Source: Nonomuraea soli (GTDB lineage: Bacteria; Actinomycetota; Actinomycetes; Streptosporangiales; Streptosporangiaceae). From it: a stretch of DNA of 64,000 nt. Under the pieces are notes generated by a model. The model worked only from the letters and a program-made list of their open reading frames with translations. It was not told the origin of the DNA and made no database searches. Position 1 is the stretch's first letter. The number at the start of each line of letters is the position of its first letter. The position numbers were made by a program, and so were the translations under genes. Of the stretch, positions 1 to 8,543 are shown in pieces. Location of the stretch: NCBI RefSeq assembly GCF_013761175.1, contig NZ_JACDUR010000003.1, positions 839,199-903,198 on the forward strand. The letters run 5' to 3'.

Positions 1-177
1 CTGCCGGCGCTGACCGCCTCCATGGCGCTGCTCAAGCGGCAGGACCAGGCCGAGGCCGACAACTTCCGCAGCACCGTGCTGGTCGCCATCGGCTCGGCCG
101 CCGGTACCCACCAGGGCGAGCCCAGCCCGTCGCTGGCGGAGATGACCCGTAAGATCACCGCCGCCCTCGACGCCTGA
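1..177 (+). CDS. C-terminal end of a small unknown protein (5' end outside window)
   Basis: An open frame runs in from the window edge and stops with TGA at 175-177, giving 58 visible residues. They match the C-terminus of the protein at 15400-15825: by eye about 40 of 58 positions are identical, including the shared GEPSP and AALDA motifs. The two are therefore paralogues, on opposite strands about 15 kb apart. No enzymatic motif is visible and I do not recognise a named family. The complete paralogue is a soluble, Ala-rich protein of 141 residues. The stop lies 32 bases before the P450 start, so co-transcription with the P450 is possible but not shown. Confidence 0.7.
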   Translation: MPALTASMALLKRQDQAEADNFRSTVLVAIGSAAGTHQGEPSPSLAEMTRKITAALDA

Positions 178-209
178 GAACCACCACCTTCTCCACATCG
201 GGAGTGCTC

Positions 210-1418
210 ATGAGTGAATCCGTCCACACCCTCGCGGCCATGCCGACGGAACGTCGGCCCGGCTGCCCGTTCGACCCGCCCAAGGAGCTGATCGAGGCAC
301 GCGAGCAGAGTCCGCTCAGCCGCTTCACCTTCGCCGACGGGCACCAGGGCTGGGTGATCACCGGCTTCGACCTGATCAGGCAGGTCATGGCCGACCCGCG
401 GTTCAGTTCGCGCAAGGAGTTCATGAGCCACCACCCGACCATCGACTACTCCGGCTACGAGGTGCCGCCGGCGCCGCCCGGCGAGTTCCTGCTCATGGAC
501 GATCCGCAGCACAGCCGCTATCGCAAGCCGCTGGTGGGCAAGTTCACCGTGCGGCGCATGCGGCTCCTGACCGAGCGCATCGAGCAGGTCACCGCCGAGC
601 ACCTCGACGCCATGGAGAAGGCAGGACCCTCCACGGACCTGGTGACCGCGTTCGCCAAGCCCATTCCCGCGATCGTCATCTGCGAGCTGCTGGGCGTGCC
701 GTACGAGGACCGGGGCCGGTTCCAGGAGAACATCGACAAGTTCCTCGGCGGGGAGACCAGCGACGAGGAGCTGATCGCGGCCTACACCGCGACCCAGGAG
801 TACCTGGCCGAGCTGGTCGCGGCCAAGCGCGCCAGCCCCACGGACGACGTGCTCAGCGACCTCACCGACAGCGACCTGACCGACGAGGAGCTGCGGGGCA
901 TGGCCCTGATCCTGCTCGCGGCCGGGTTCGACACCACCGCGAACATGATCGGGCTGGGCACCTTCGCGCTGCTGCAGAACCCGGAGCAGCTGGCCGCGCT
1001 GCGCTCGGAGCCTGAGCTCGCCGACCGGGCCATCGAGGAGCTGCTGCGCTACCTCAGCGTCGCCAAGACCTTCATGCGCAGCGCGCTGGAGGACGTCGAG
1101 GTGGGCGGCCAGACGATCAAGGCGGGCACGATGGTGATCCTGTCGATGAACACCGCCAACCGCGACCCCGAGCGCTTCCCGAACCCCCACGTGCTCGACC
1201 TCGACCGCCAGGACGGCGGGCACCTGGCCTTCGGTCACGGCATCCACCAGTGCCTGGGCCAGCAGCTCGCCCGCGTCGAGCTGCGGGTCGCCCTTCCCGC
1301 GCTGTTCAGGCGGTTCCCGACGCTCCGCCTGGCCGTACCTGCCGAGGAGGTCGCCGTGCGGCCCGAGATGGCCGACATCTACGGCGTGAAGAGCCTGCCC
1401 GTGACCTGGGATGCTTGA
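210..1418 (+). CDS. Cytochrome P450 (CYP105-like)
   Basis: Haem-thiolate monooxygenase of 402 residues that would oxidise a small organic substrate using electrons from a ferredoxin. All class signatures are present: I-helix AGFDTT near residues 238-243, the ExxR pair E277/R280 in ELLRY, and the haem loop FGHGIHQCLG with axial Cys348. The N-terminal GCPFDPP and mid-protein FTVRRM resemble bacterial CYP105-type enzymes; subfamily and substrate are inference. The ATG at 210 is preferred over the in-frame GTG at 204 because GGAG at 201-204 is correctly spaced for 210. A ferredoxin gene starts 3 bases after the stop, forming a typical actinomycete P450-ferredoxin pair. There is no membrane anchor, so it is cytosolic. 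Confidence 0.93.
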   Translation: MSESVHTLAAMPTERRPGCPFDPPKELIEAREQSPLSRFTFADGHQGWVITGFDLIRQVMADPRFSSRKEFMSHHPTIDYSGYEVPPAPPGEFLLMDDPQHSRYRKPLVGKFTVRRMRLLTERIEQVTAEHLDAMEKAGPSTDLVTAFAKPIPAIVICELLGVPYEDRGRFQENIDKFLGGETSDEELIAAYTATQEYLAELVAAKRASPTDDVLSDLTDSDLTDEELRGMALILLAAGFDTTANMIGLGTFALLQNPEQLAALRSEPELADRAIEELLRYLSVAKTFMRSALEDVEVGGQTIKAGTMVILSMNTANRDPERFPNPHVLDLDRQDGGHLAFGHGIHQCLGQQLARVELRVALPALFRRFPTLRLAVPAEEVAVRPEMADIYGVKSLPVTWDA

Positions 1419-1421
1419 GCC

Positions 1422-1613
1422 ATGAAGGTCACCGTGGACACCGAGCGCTGCATCGGCTCCGGCATGTGCGTGTACTCCTCGGAAGAGGTCTTCGACCAGG
1501 ACGACGACGGCACCTCGATCGTGCTGCGGCCCGAGCCTCCGGCCGAGTTGTGGGACGCGGTCCGCCGGGCGGTGGACCGGTGCCCGGCCTCGGCGATCAA
1601 AGCGACCCCGTGA
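1422..1613 (+). CDS. 3Fe-4S type ferredoxin, P450 partner
   Basis: Small electron carrier of 63 residues. Cysteines lie at positions 10, 16 and 54 in the arrangement CIGSGMC ... RCP, with no fourth cysteine between 10 and 16, which is the pattern of actinobacterial single-cluster [3Fe-4S] ferredoxins that feed P450s. Asp/Glu-rich stretches give the acidic surface usual for docking. Its ATG follows the P450 stop by 3 bases, so the two are almost certainly one transcript and functionally paired. A strong GC hairpin directly follows, marking the end of the operon. A ferredoxin reductase is not encoded nearby and must be supplied from elsewhere. Confidence 0.93.
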   Translation: MKVTVDTERCIGSGMCVYSSEEVFDQDDDGTSIVLRPEPPAELWDAVRRAVDRCPASAIKATP

Positions 1614-1616
1614 CGA

Positions 1617-1651
1617 GAAGGCCGCGCCCCCCGACCGGGGGCGCGGCCTTC
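1617..1651 (+). terminator. Hairpin terminator after P450-ferredoxin operon
   Basis: A near-perfect 15-bp stem (GAAGGCCGCGCCCCC with its complement) closes a short CGACC loop, starting 4 bases after the ferredoxin stop. There is no long T tract, as is common for GC-rich actinomycete terminators. Confidence 0.75.
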
Positions 1652-1708
1652 TGACCTGGCCGATCCGACGAACCGGGAACCTCTCGGTGGTCGGAGCGGA
1701 CGAACGCG

Positions 1709-3013
1709 ATGATCCTCGCCCTGCCTACGCTGGGCCGGGTGCTGGATGAGATCAGGGGCCTGCTGCCGGAGCTGCTGGCCGAGAACGGTGTGCCGGGTGC
1801 GGCGGTGGCGGTCGACGTCGGCGGCGAGGTGGCCGAGGCCGCGGCGGGCGTGCTGAACACCGCCACGGGGGTCGAGGCGACGGTCGATTCGCTGTTCCAG
1901 ATCGGCTCGATCACCAAGGTGCTCACCGCGACCCTGGTCATGCAGCTGGTTCACGAGGGGAAGGTCGACCTCGACGCCCAGGTGCGCACCTACCTGCCCG
2001 GTTTCAGACCGGCGACGGTCCGCCAGCTGATGTGCCACGTCGCGGGGTTCGAGGGCGACGTCTTCACCGACACCGGCAAGGGTGACGACTGCCTGGCCGC
2101 CTACGTCGGCCTCCTCGGCGAGGTGCCGCAGATCTTCGAGCCGGGCGAGATGTTCTCCTACAACAACGCGGGCTTCTGCGTGCTGGGGCGGATCGTCGAG
2201 GTCGTGCGGGGCAGGCCGTTCGACGCGTGCATGCGCGACCACCTGTTCACCCCGCTGGGCATGACGCACGCGGCAGGCGATCCGTACGAGGCGATCCTCC
2301 ACCGCACCGCCGTGGGCCATCTCGGCGGCGGGACCCCCACCACGGTCTGGGCGATGGCGCGCTCGAACGCCCCCGCCGGGTCGATGCTGGCGATGACCGC
2401 GCGCGACCTGCTGGCCTTCGCCCGCGCGCACCTGGCGGACGACCGGTTCCAGGCCATGCTTCAGCCACAGGTCACCCTGCCGGACATCGGCTGGGGCACG
2501 GCGTGGGGCCTGGGCTGGGAGCTCTACGACCTGCCGGGCGGCCTGGTCTTCGGCCATGACGGCAACACCATCGGCCAGTCGGCGATCCTGCGCGTCGACC
2601 CGGCCCGCGACCTGGCCGTGGCGATCCTCACCAACGGCGGCTCCCCGCGCCCCCTGATGAAGGAGATCGCCGGCCGCCTGATGGAGCTGCCGGAGGAGCC
2701 CGTACCCGATCCGGCGCGCCCCGTGGACGCCGCCCGTTGTGCCGGCACGTACGTGTCGAGCACGAGCAGGACCACGGTGAGCGCCGACGGCCAGGGCCGG
2801 TTGTGGCTGGAGTACGTGCCTCTGGGCATCACGGCGGAGCTCGACGAGGAGCCCTACCGGACGGAACTGCTCGCCTGGCGGGGCGATGCGCTGATCCCCG
2901 CCGAGCCCGGCCGTGGTCCGGTGGCCTTCGTGGGCGACGACGGCACCGGCCGGGCCCGCTTCCTGCACACCGGCCGCGCCGATGTTCGTTCGGCCGGACG
3001 AATCGCTCCCTGA
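1709..3013 (+). CDS. Serine hydrolase, beta-lactamase/S12 peptidase family
   Basis: Penicillin-binding-protein-like serine hydrolase of 434 residues. The class C pattern is visible: S67-x-x-K70 (SITK), Y151-N-N, and an HDG triad in GHDGNT near residue 285 in place of KTG. After the catalytic domain a C-terminal beta-rich region of about 100 residues resembles the extra domain of D-aminopeptidase or Pab87-type S12 peptidases. No signal peptide is evident, so it probably acts in the cytosol on peptides, perhaps ones containing D-residues, or on esters. True beta-lactamase activity is unlikely. It precedes the peptide importer by 54 bases in the same direction, which suits a role in processing imported peptides. 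Substrate is not deducible. Confidence 0.85.
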   Translation: MILALPTLGRVLDEIRGLLPELLAENGVPGAAVAVDVGGEVAEAAAGVLNTATGVEATVDSLFQIGSITKVLTATLVMQLVHEGKVDLDAQVRTYLPGFRPATVRQLMCHVAGFEGDVFTDTGKGDDCLAAYVGLLGEVPQIFEPGEMFSYNNAGFCVLGRIVEVVRGRPFDACMRDHLFTPLGMTHAAGDPYEAILHRTAVGHLGGGTPTTVWAMARSNAPAGSMLAMTARDLLAFARAHLADDRFQAMLQPQVTLPDIGWGTAWGLGWELYDLPGGLVFGHDGNTIGQSAILRVDPARDLAVAILTNGGSPRPLMKEIAGRLMELPEEPVPDPARPVDAARCAGTYVSSTSRTTVSADGQGRLWLEYVPLGITAELDEEPYRTELLAWRGDALIPAEPGRGPVAFVGDDGTGRARFLHTGRADVRSAGRIAP

Positions 3014-3067
3014 ACATTCGCCAGGCCGGACGAACACCGCTACCAGCCAAAACTCCACTATCGTCGC

Positions 3068-4966
3068 GTGGATGTGCAGAAAACCCTGTCAATCAGGGAT
3101 CTGTCGGTAGAAATCCGGCATGGTGACCGGGTCGTCCGGCCTGTGTCGAACGTCAGCCTGGAGCTGGGCCGCGGCGAGACCCTGGGGATCGTCGGCGAGA
3201 CCGGTTCCGGCAAGTCCATGACCGGGCTCGCGATCATGGGCATGCTGCCGGCCGGCGGCCGGGTGACCGGCGGGACGATCGACTTCACCGGCCGGGACCT
3301 GCTCGCGATGAACCCCAGGCACTACCGGGGCAACGACATCGCGATGATCTTCCAGGACTCGCTGACCTCGCTGAACCCGACCAAGAAGATCGTCGAGCAG
3401 GTCGCGGAACCCGTCCGCCTGCACCGCGCCGCCTCCAGGCGAGCCGCCCGCGAGCGCGCGGAGCAGATGCTCACCCAGGTCGGCATCAAGCGCGACGGCT
3501 ACCCCCACCAGCTCTCCGGCGGCCAGCGCCAGCGCGTGATGATCGCGATGGCGCTGGTCTGCGAGCCCGAGATCGTCATCGCCGACGAGCCCACCACCGC
3601 TCTCGACGTGACCATCCAGGCCGAGATCCTGGACCTGCTCGACGAGCTCAGATCCGCACGCGGCATGTCGATGATCCTCATCACGCATGACATGGGGGTG
3701 ATCTCCCAGCGAGCGGATCGTGTCGGAGTGATGTACGGCGGGCGCGTGGCCGAGTCGGCGCCCACCGCGACGCTCTTCGGCCACACCCGGCACCGCTACA
3801 CCCGGGCCCTGCTGTCGTCCATCCCGACGCTCGCGCACGACAGGCACGAGGCGCTGTTCAGCATCCCCGGCTCACCGCCCGACCTGACCCGGCCCGAGCC
3901 CGGATGCCCCTTCGCACCCCGGTGCGAGGCGGCCACGGACCGGTGCCGCCAGGAGCAACCGCCGTTCACCGGCACCTACGCCTGCTGGCACCCGGCCGGC
4001 GGACCGGCGCGAACGGTGACGCGGGAGCGGATCGCCCGAGGGAAGAGCGGCGACACCCTGCTCAAGGTCGACGGCCTGGTCCGCGAGCATCCTGCGGGGC
4101 GCCGCACCGTCAAGGCCGTCTCGGGCGTCAGCTTCGAGGTGGCGGCGGGCGAGACGTTCGGCCTGGTGGGAGAGTCGGGCTGCGGCAAGTCGAGCCTGGG
4201 CAGGATGCTCGTGGGCCTCGACAGGGCCGACAGCGGCGAGATCCTCTTCGAGGGCGAGAAGGTCACCCGGCCGCGGCCCGCCGTACAGATGATGTTCCAG
4301 GACTCCGGCGCCGCGCTCGACCCGCGGATGCGCATCGGCCGTATCCTGCGCGAACCCCTCGTCATCCAGGGCATCGGCGACCGCGACGAGCGCGTGAGAC
4401 GGCTGCTCGGCGACGTGGGCCTGCCCGAAGGCGTCCTCGACCGCTACCCGTACGAGCTGTCCGGCGGCCAGCGCCAGCGGGTCGGCCTGGCCCGCGCGCT
4501 CGCCCTCGACCCGAAGGTCCTGATCGCCGACGAGCCGGTCAGCGCGCTCGACGTCTCCATCCGCTCCCAGGTGCTCAACCTGATGCGCCGCATCCAGCTC
4601 GAACGCGGCCTGAGCAGCGTGGTCATCTCGCACGACCTCGCGGTCGTGCGCTACCTCGCCGACCGGGTCGGCGTCATGTACCTCGGCAAGCTCGTGGAGA
4701 GCGGCACCACGGACGAGGTGTACGGCTCCACCGCCCACCCCTACACGGCCGGCCTGCTCGCGGCCGTTCCCGAGGGCGAGAAGAGCGGGACGCGGGTGCG
4801 CGGCGAGCTGCCCAGCTCCATCGACCCGCCCAGCGGTTGCAGGTTCCGCACCCGCTGCGCCCTGGCGACGGAGACCTGCGCGCGGGTCGAGCCGCCCATG
4901 ACGTCGCTCGGCGGCACCCACCGGGTGGCCTGTCACTACCCGCTCCAGGGGGGCCGCAATGGCTAG
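3068..4966 (+). CDS. Fused DppD-DppF type peptide ABC transporter ATPase
   Basis: A single 632-residue polypeptide carries both nucleotide-binding domains of an oligopeptide/dipeptide importer. Domain 1 has Walker A GETGSGKS (43-50), signature LSGGQRQR and Walker B IVIADEP. Domain 2 has Walker A GESGCGKS (about 368-375), a second LSGGQRQR and VLIADEP. Each half ends with the cysteine-containing oligopeptide-type tail (PGCPFAPRC; GCRFRTRC). In most bacteria these are two genes (dppD/dppF), so this is a natural fusion. The GTG at 3068 starts directly before the conserved domain. It overlaps the downstream permease by 8 bases. Powers uptake of peptides captured by the lipoprotein at 6729. Confidence 0.95.
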   Translation: MDVQKTLSIRDLSVEIRHGDRVVRPVSNVSLELGRGETLGIVGETGSGKSMTGLAIMGMLPAGGRVTGGTIDFTGRDLLAMNPRHYRGNDIAMIFQDSLTSLNPTKKIVEQVAEPVRLHRAASRRAARERAEQMLTQVGIKRDGYPHQLSGGQRQRVMIAMALVCEPEIVIADEPTTALDVTIQAEILDLLDELRSARGMSMILITHDMGVISQRADRVGVMYGGRVAESAPTATLFGHTRHRYTRALLSSIPTLAHDRHEALFSIPGSPPDLTRPEPGCPFAPRCEAATDRCRQEQPPFTGTYACWHPAGGPARTVTRERIARGKSGDTLLKVDGLVREHPAGRRTVKAVSGVSFEVAAGETFGLVGESGCGKSSLGRMLVGLDRADSGEILFEGEKVTRPRPAVQMMFQDSGAALDPRMRIGRILREPLVIQGIGDRDERVRRLLGDVGLPEGVLDRYPYELSGGQRQRVGLARALALDPKVLIADEPVSALDVSIRSQVLNLMRRIQLERGLSSVVISHDLAVVRYLADRVGVMYLGKLVESGTTDEVYGSTAHPYTAGLLAAVPEGEKSGTRVRGELPSSIDPPSGCRFRTRCALATETCARVEPPMTSLGGTHRVACHYPLQGGRNG

Positions 4967-5909
4967 GTACGTGCTGCGCCGCCTGGTGGTCTCGGCGTTC
5001 GTCCTGCTCGGGATCTCCGCGGCCGTCTTCTTCATGCTGCACCTGGTGTCGGAGAGCCCCGGCCGGGTGGTGCTGGGCCAGCGTGCCTCGCCCGAGGCGG
5101 TCGCCGCGTTCAACAGGGAGCACGGCTTCGACCGCTCGGTGATCACGCAGTACCTCGCCTACCTGGGCCAGTTGCTGCGCCTCGACCTCGGCCGGTCCTA
5201 CAAGCTGAACGAGGACGTCGCGACCCTGCTCGCCCAGTACGCCGGCCGCAGCGCGATGTTGTCGCTGGCCGGGCTGGTCGTGGCGCTGGCGGTCGCGATC
5301 CCGCTCGGCATCCTGCAGGCGGTCAGGCGCAACAGCCTCGTCGACCGGGCCACCACGGCCGTGTCGTACGTGCTGTACGCCACGCCGTCGTTCCTGCTCG
5401 GGCTCCTGCTGATCGCGATCTTCAGCCAGGCGCTCGGCCTGTTCCCCGCCGAGGCCTCCCAGTCGCACTCGCCCTGGGTGGTCTTCACCGACCCATGGGC
5501 CATGGCGCTGCCCGTGACCACGCTGGCCGCCGGGAGCATCACGGTCTTCGCGCAGTACCAGCGCTCGTCCGCCCTCGACCAGCTCGGCCAGGACTACATC
5601 CGGGTCGCGCGGGCCAAGGGCCTGCCGGAGCGGCTGATCCTGCTCCGCCACCTGCTCCGCAACGCCTGCCTGCCGCTGATCACCCTCGTCGGCACGCTCG
5701 TCCCCACGTTGCTGGCGGGCAACCTGATCGTCGAGTCCCTCTTCAACTACCCGGGCCTCGGCCTGCTCTTCCTGAACAGCCTGCACCGCGAGGACTATCC
5801 CGTGCTGCTCGCCTACACCCTCATCGGCGGCGTCCTCACCGTGGCCGGCAACTTCGTCGCCGACCTCCTGGTCGCCGCCGCCGACCGCCGAATCGAGCTG
5901 AGAAAATGA
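4959..5909 (+). CDS. Peptide ABC transporter permease, DppB type
   Basis: Inner-membrane permease of 316 residues with an N-terminal membrane helix (RRLVVSAFVLLGISAAVFF), a periplasmic-side loop and five further hydrophobic segments, the DppB/OppB topology. The EAA loop that contacts the ATPase is visible as DYIRVARAKGLPE. Its ATG lies inside the end of the ATPase gene and its stop overlaps the start of the second permease (ATGA), so translation of the whole operon is coupled. Together with the 5906-6724 product it forms the membrane channel of the importer. Transported peptide length cannot be predicted. Confidence 0.95.
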   Translation: MARYVLRRLVVSAFVLLGISAAVFFMLHLVSESPGRVVLGQRASPEAVAAFNREHGFDRSVITQYLAYLGQLLRLDLGRSYKLNEDVATLLAQYAGRSAMLSLAGLVVALAVAIPLGILQAVRRNSLVDRATTAVSYVLYATPSFLLGLLLIAIFSQALGLFPAEASQSHSPWVVFTDPWAMALPVTTLAAGSITVFAQYQRSSALDQLGQDYIRVARAKGLPERLILLRHLLRNACLPLITLVGTLVPTLLAGNLIVESLFNYPGLGLLFLNSLHREDYPVLLAYTLIGGVLTVAGNFVADLLVAAADRRIELRK

Positions 5910-6724
5910 GGCGGCATCCGCTCGCGCTCGCCGGGGGCGTGCTCCTGGTGCTCATCGCCGGGTTCTGCTTTCTGGGCCCGCTGGTGTACCCGACCAACCA
6001 GACCGACGTGGACCTGGTCAACGCGGCCCTGCCACCGGGTCCCGGCTTCCCGCTGGGCACCGACACCAACGGGTTCGACGTGCTCGGCCGGCTGATGGCG
6101 GGCGGACAGGTGTCGCTGCAGATCGGCCTGCTGGCCGCGCTGTTCGCCACCACGATCGGCACGATCTACGGAGCCGTCGCCGGCCTGGCCGGTGGCGTGG
6201 TCGACGCCTTCCTCATGCGGCTGGTCGACGTCATGCTGTCGATCCCCTTCCTGTTCTTCGTCCTGATCCTCTCGGCGCGCTTCCACGCGAACGCGGTCAC
6301 GCTGGCCCTGGTCATCGGCTGCTTCTCGTGGCTGCTCTCGGCGCGGCTGGTGCGCGGGGAGGTGCTGACGCTGAGGGTCAGGGAGTTCGTGCTGGCCGCC
6401 AAGGTGATGGGCGCCTCCAGGAGCAGGGTCATCCTCACCCACCTCATCCCCAACGCCCTCGGCGTGATCATCGTCAACGTCACCTTCCAGGTGGCTGACG
6501 CGATCCTGGTCGTCTCCGCGCTGGGCTTCCTGGGCTTCGGCCTGACCTACCCGGCCGCCGACTGGGGCAGCCAGCTCGCCAGCGGCGTCACCTACATCTC
6601 CGCCGACTACTGGTGGCTGGTCTATCCCGTCGGCGGCTGCATCATCCTCACCGTCCTCGCCCTCAACCTGCTCGCGGACGCGCTCAGGGACGCGATCGGG
6701 CGACCCACCTCAGTCAGGAGTTAG
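5906..6724 (+). CDS. Peptide ABC transporter permease, DppC type
   Basis: Second permease, 272 residues, beginning at the ATG that overlaps the DppB stop (ATGA, 5906-5909). An open frame continues much further upstream, but that part is only the shadow of dppB. The protein begins MRRHPLALAGG and continues into a first membrane helix, then the DppC landmark LGTDTNGFDVLGRLM, five more helices and an EAA-type loop (EFVLAAKVMGASRS). Length is slightly below the 290-300 usual for the family because the N-terminal tail is short. It is followed 4 bases later by the substrate-binding protein. Confidence 0.94.
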   Translation: MRRHPLALAGGVLLVLIAGFCFLGPLVYPTNQTDVDLVNAALPPGPGFPLGTDTNGFDVLGRLMAGGQVSLQIGLLAALFATTIGTIYGAVAGLAGGVVDAFLMRLVDVMLSIPFLFFVLILSARFHANAVTLALVIGCFSWLLSARLVRGEVLTLRVREFVLAAKVMGASRSRVILTHLIPNALGVIIVNVTFQVADAILVVSALGFLGFGLTYPAADWGSQLASGVTYISADYWWLVYPVGGCIILTVLALNLLADALRDAIGRPTSVRS

Positions 6725-6728
6725 CACC

Positions 6729-8543
6729 ATGCGTGGACGACTCTCGCTCGCGCTCGTCGCCCTGCTCGCCGCCTCGGCGTGCGCCGGCGGCGGCGCACCG
6801 GCGAAGGACATCGCGAAAGAGCCGCCGAAGCAGACCGGCACCCCCAAGGACGGCGGCACCGCCGTCGTGGCGCTGACGCCCGGGCTCAGCCCGAACTACA
6901 TCTACCCCTATCCACCGGCCGCGGCCAACGGCACCGTGATCGCCCGCGGGCAGCTGTGGCGCTCGCTCTACCGGCCGAGCGGCGAGGGCGACCAGGTCGC
7001 CGACGCCGCGCTGAGCCTGGCCGAGCCGCCCACCTACAGCGCCGACCGCAAGACCGTGACGATCAAGATGAAGGACTACCAGTGGTCGACCGGCAAGCCG
7101 GTCACCGCCGACGACGTGGTCTTCTCCGTCGCCCTGCTCAAGGCGGCGCTGGCCAAGAGTCCCGCCAACTGGAGCTTCTACACCCCGGGCCAGTTCCCCG
7201 ACGGGCTCACCGCCACGGCGAGCGCGCCCGACACGCTCACGCTCCGGCTGGAGACCGCCTACAACCCGTCGTACCTGATGTCGATGCTGACGCTGCTGTA
7301 CGTCATGCCGTCGGCCGAGTGGAACATCGCCCGCGACGGCGGGCCCCACCTGGACTTCACCCAGCCCAAGAACGCCGGGGCGATCTACGACTACCTCACC
7401 GGGGAGTCGAGCGACCAGTCGACCTTCGCCACCAACCCGCTCTGGCAGGTGGTCAACGGGCCGTACAAGCTCAAGAGCTTCGACCCGACGACGGGCTCCT
7501 TCTCGCTCGTCCCCAACACCTCCTACAGCGGGCCGGGCGAGAAGCGGCTCGACCAGGTCGACTTCAAGGCGTTCACCTCGGCCTCGGCGGTGCTCAACCA
7601 GTTCAAGGCCGGCAACCTGACCGTCGGCACGCTCGACTCCAGCTTCATCTCCCAGATCGAGGCGCTCAAGGCCAAGGGCTACAACGTCTACGGCGGGCCC
7701 GCGCCTGCCCGGTTCGACTCGCTGACCATCAACTTCAAGCACACGGTCGACGGGTTCGACAAGGTCATCGCCCAGCCGTACATCCGGCAGGCGCTGCAGC
7801 GGCTGATCGACCAGAAGGGGTACGTGGCCGGCCGGGGCATCTACAACGGCGCAGGGTCGGTCAACTACAGCACGGCGGGCAGCGGCTCGCCTTACCCGCC
7901 GGCCTTCGGCGACAATCCGCCCTACCCGTACGACCCTGCGGCCGCGCAGAAGCTGCTCACCGACCACGGCTGGAAGGTCGTGCCCGACGGCGCCACCACC
8001 TGCGAGCAGCCCAGCCTGTGCGGCGTCGGGATCGAGCAGGGGCAGAAGATCAGCTTCACCATCGCCTCGGCCAACACCCCTGAGTACGTCGGCGCCCGTG
8101 ACGTCGCGTTCGTGTCGGCGGCCAAGAAGCTGGGCATCGAGGTCAAGCTCGTGACCAAGTCGCTCAACTACATGTACGCCAACTACGGCAACTCCTTCGC
8201 CCCCGCCAAGGCGAACGAGTGGGCGATGCAGGACTACGGCCCGCTCTACCTCGCGGCCGGATATCCCAGCGGCAACACGGTGTTCAACACCGAGGGCAGC
8301 TTCAACCTGGGTTCCTACGCCAGCGCCGACGCCGACAAGCTGATCGAGGCCTCGACGTTCGGCGCCGACGAGAAGGCGCTGTCGGCGGAGGTCACCGCGC
8401 TCGCCACCGACCTTCCCGTGCTCTTCTTCCCGACCCCGCACACGCTGGTGGTCTGGAAGAACACGCTCTCGGGACCCGACGCGTCGTTCAGGGCGCTGCT
8501 CAGCTTCCTCTACTCGCCGGAACAATGGTATTTCCACAGCTGA
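6729..8543 (+). CDS. Peptide-binding lipoprotein of ABC importer (family 5 SBP)
   Basis: Extracellular solute-binding protein of 604 residues. A short signal peptide ends in lipobox ASAC with Cys18 as the lipid-modified residue, followed by a flexible linker. The family 5 (DppA/OppA) fold is shown by LWRSLYR near the start, the KMKDYQWSTGKPVTADDVVFS segment and the NFKHTVDGF...PYIRQALQ region. It follows the two permeases by 4 bases and completes the importer. Its last 19 bases overlap the next gene. It is anchored on the outer face of the membrane and delivers peptides or peptide-like compounds; specificity cannot be read from sequence. Confidence 0.95.
   Translation: MRGRLSLALVALLAASACAGGGAPAKDIAKEPPKQTGTPKDGGTAVVALTPGLSPNYIYPYPPAAANGTVIARGQLWRSLYRPSGEGDQVADAALSLAEPPTYSADRKTVTIKMKDYQWSTGKPVTADDVVFSVALLKAALAKSPANWSFYTPGQFPDGLTATASAPDTLTLRLETAYNPSYLMSMLTLLYVMPSAEWNIARDGGPHLDFTQPKNAGAIYDYLTGESSDQSTFATNPLWQVVNGPYKLKSFDPTTGSFSLVPNTSYSGPGEKRLDQVDFKAFTSASAVLNQFKAGNLTVGTLDSSFISQIEALKAKGYNVYGGPAPARFDSLTINFKHTVDGFDKVIAQPYIRQALQRLIDQKGYVAGRGIYNGAGSVNYSTAGSGSPYPPAFGDNPPYPYDPAAAQKLLTDHGWKVVPDGATTCEQPSLCGVGIEQGQKISFTIASANTPEYVGARDVAFVSAAKKLGIEVKLVTKSLNYMYANYGNSFAPAKANEWAMQDYGPLYLAAGYPSGNTVFNTEGSFNLGSYASADADKLIEASTFGADEKALSAEVTALATDLPVLFFPTPHTLVVWKNTLSGPDASFRALLSFLYSPEQWYFHS

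Noticed and set aside
1709..3013. Beta-lactamase resistance gene
   Set aside because: SxxK and YxN motifs are present, but there is HDG in place of KTG, no signal peptide, and an S12-type C-terminal domain in a peptide operon, so antibiotic resistance is not supported.
5495..5905. Long N-terminal extension of the second peptide permease
   Set aside because: It reads out of frame through dppB and is Arg/Pro-rich; the ATGA-coupled start at 5906 gives a normal DppC.
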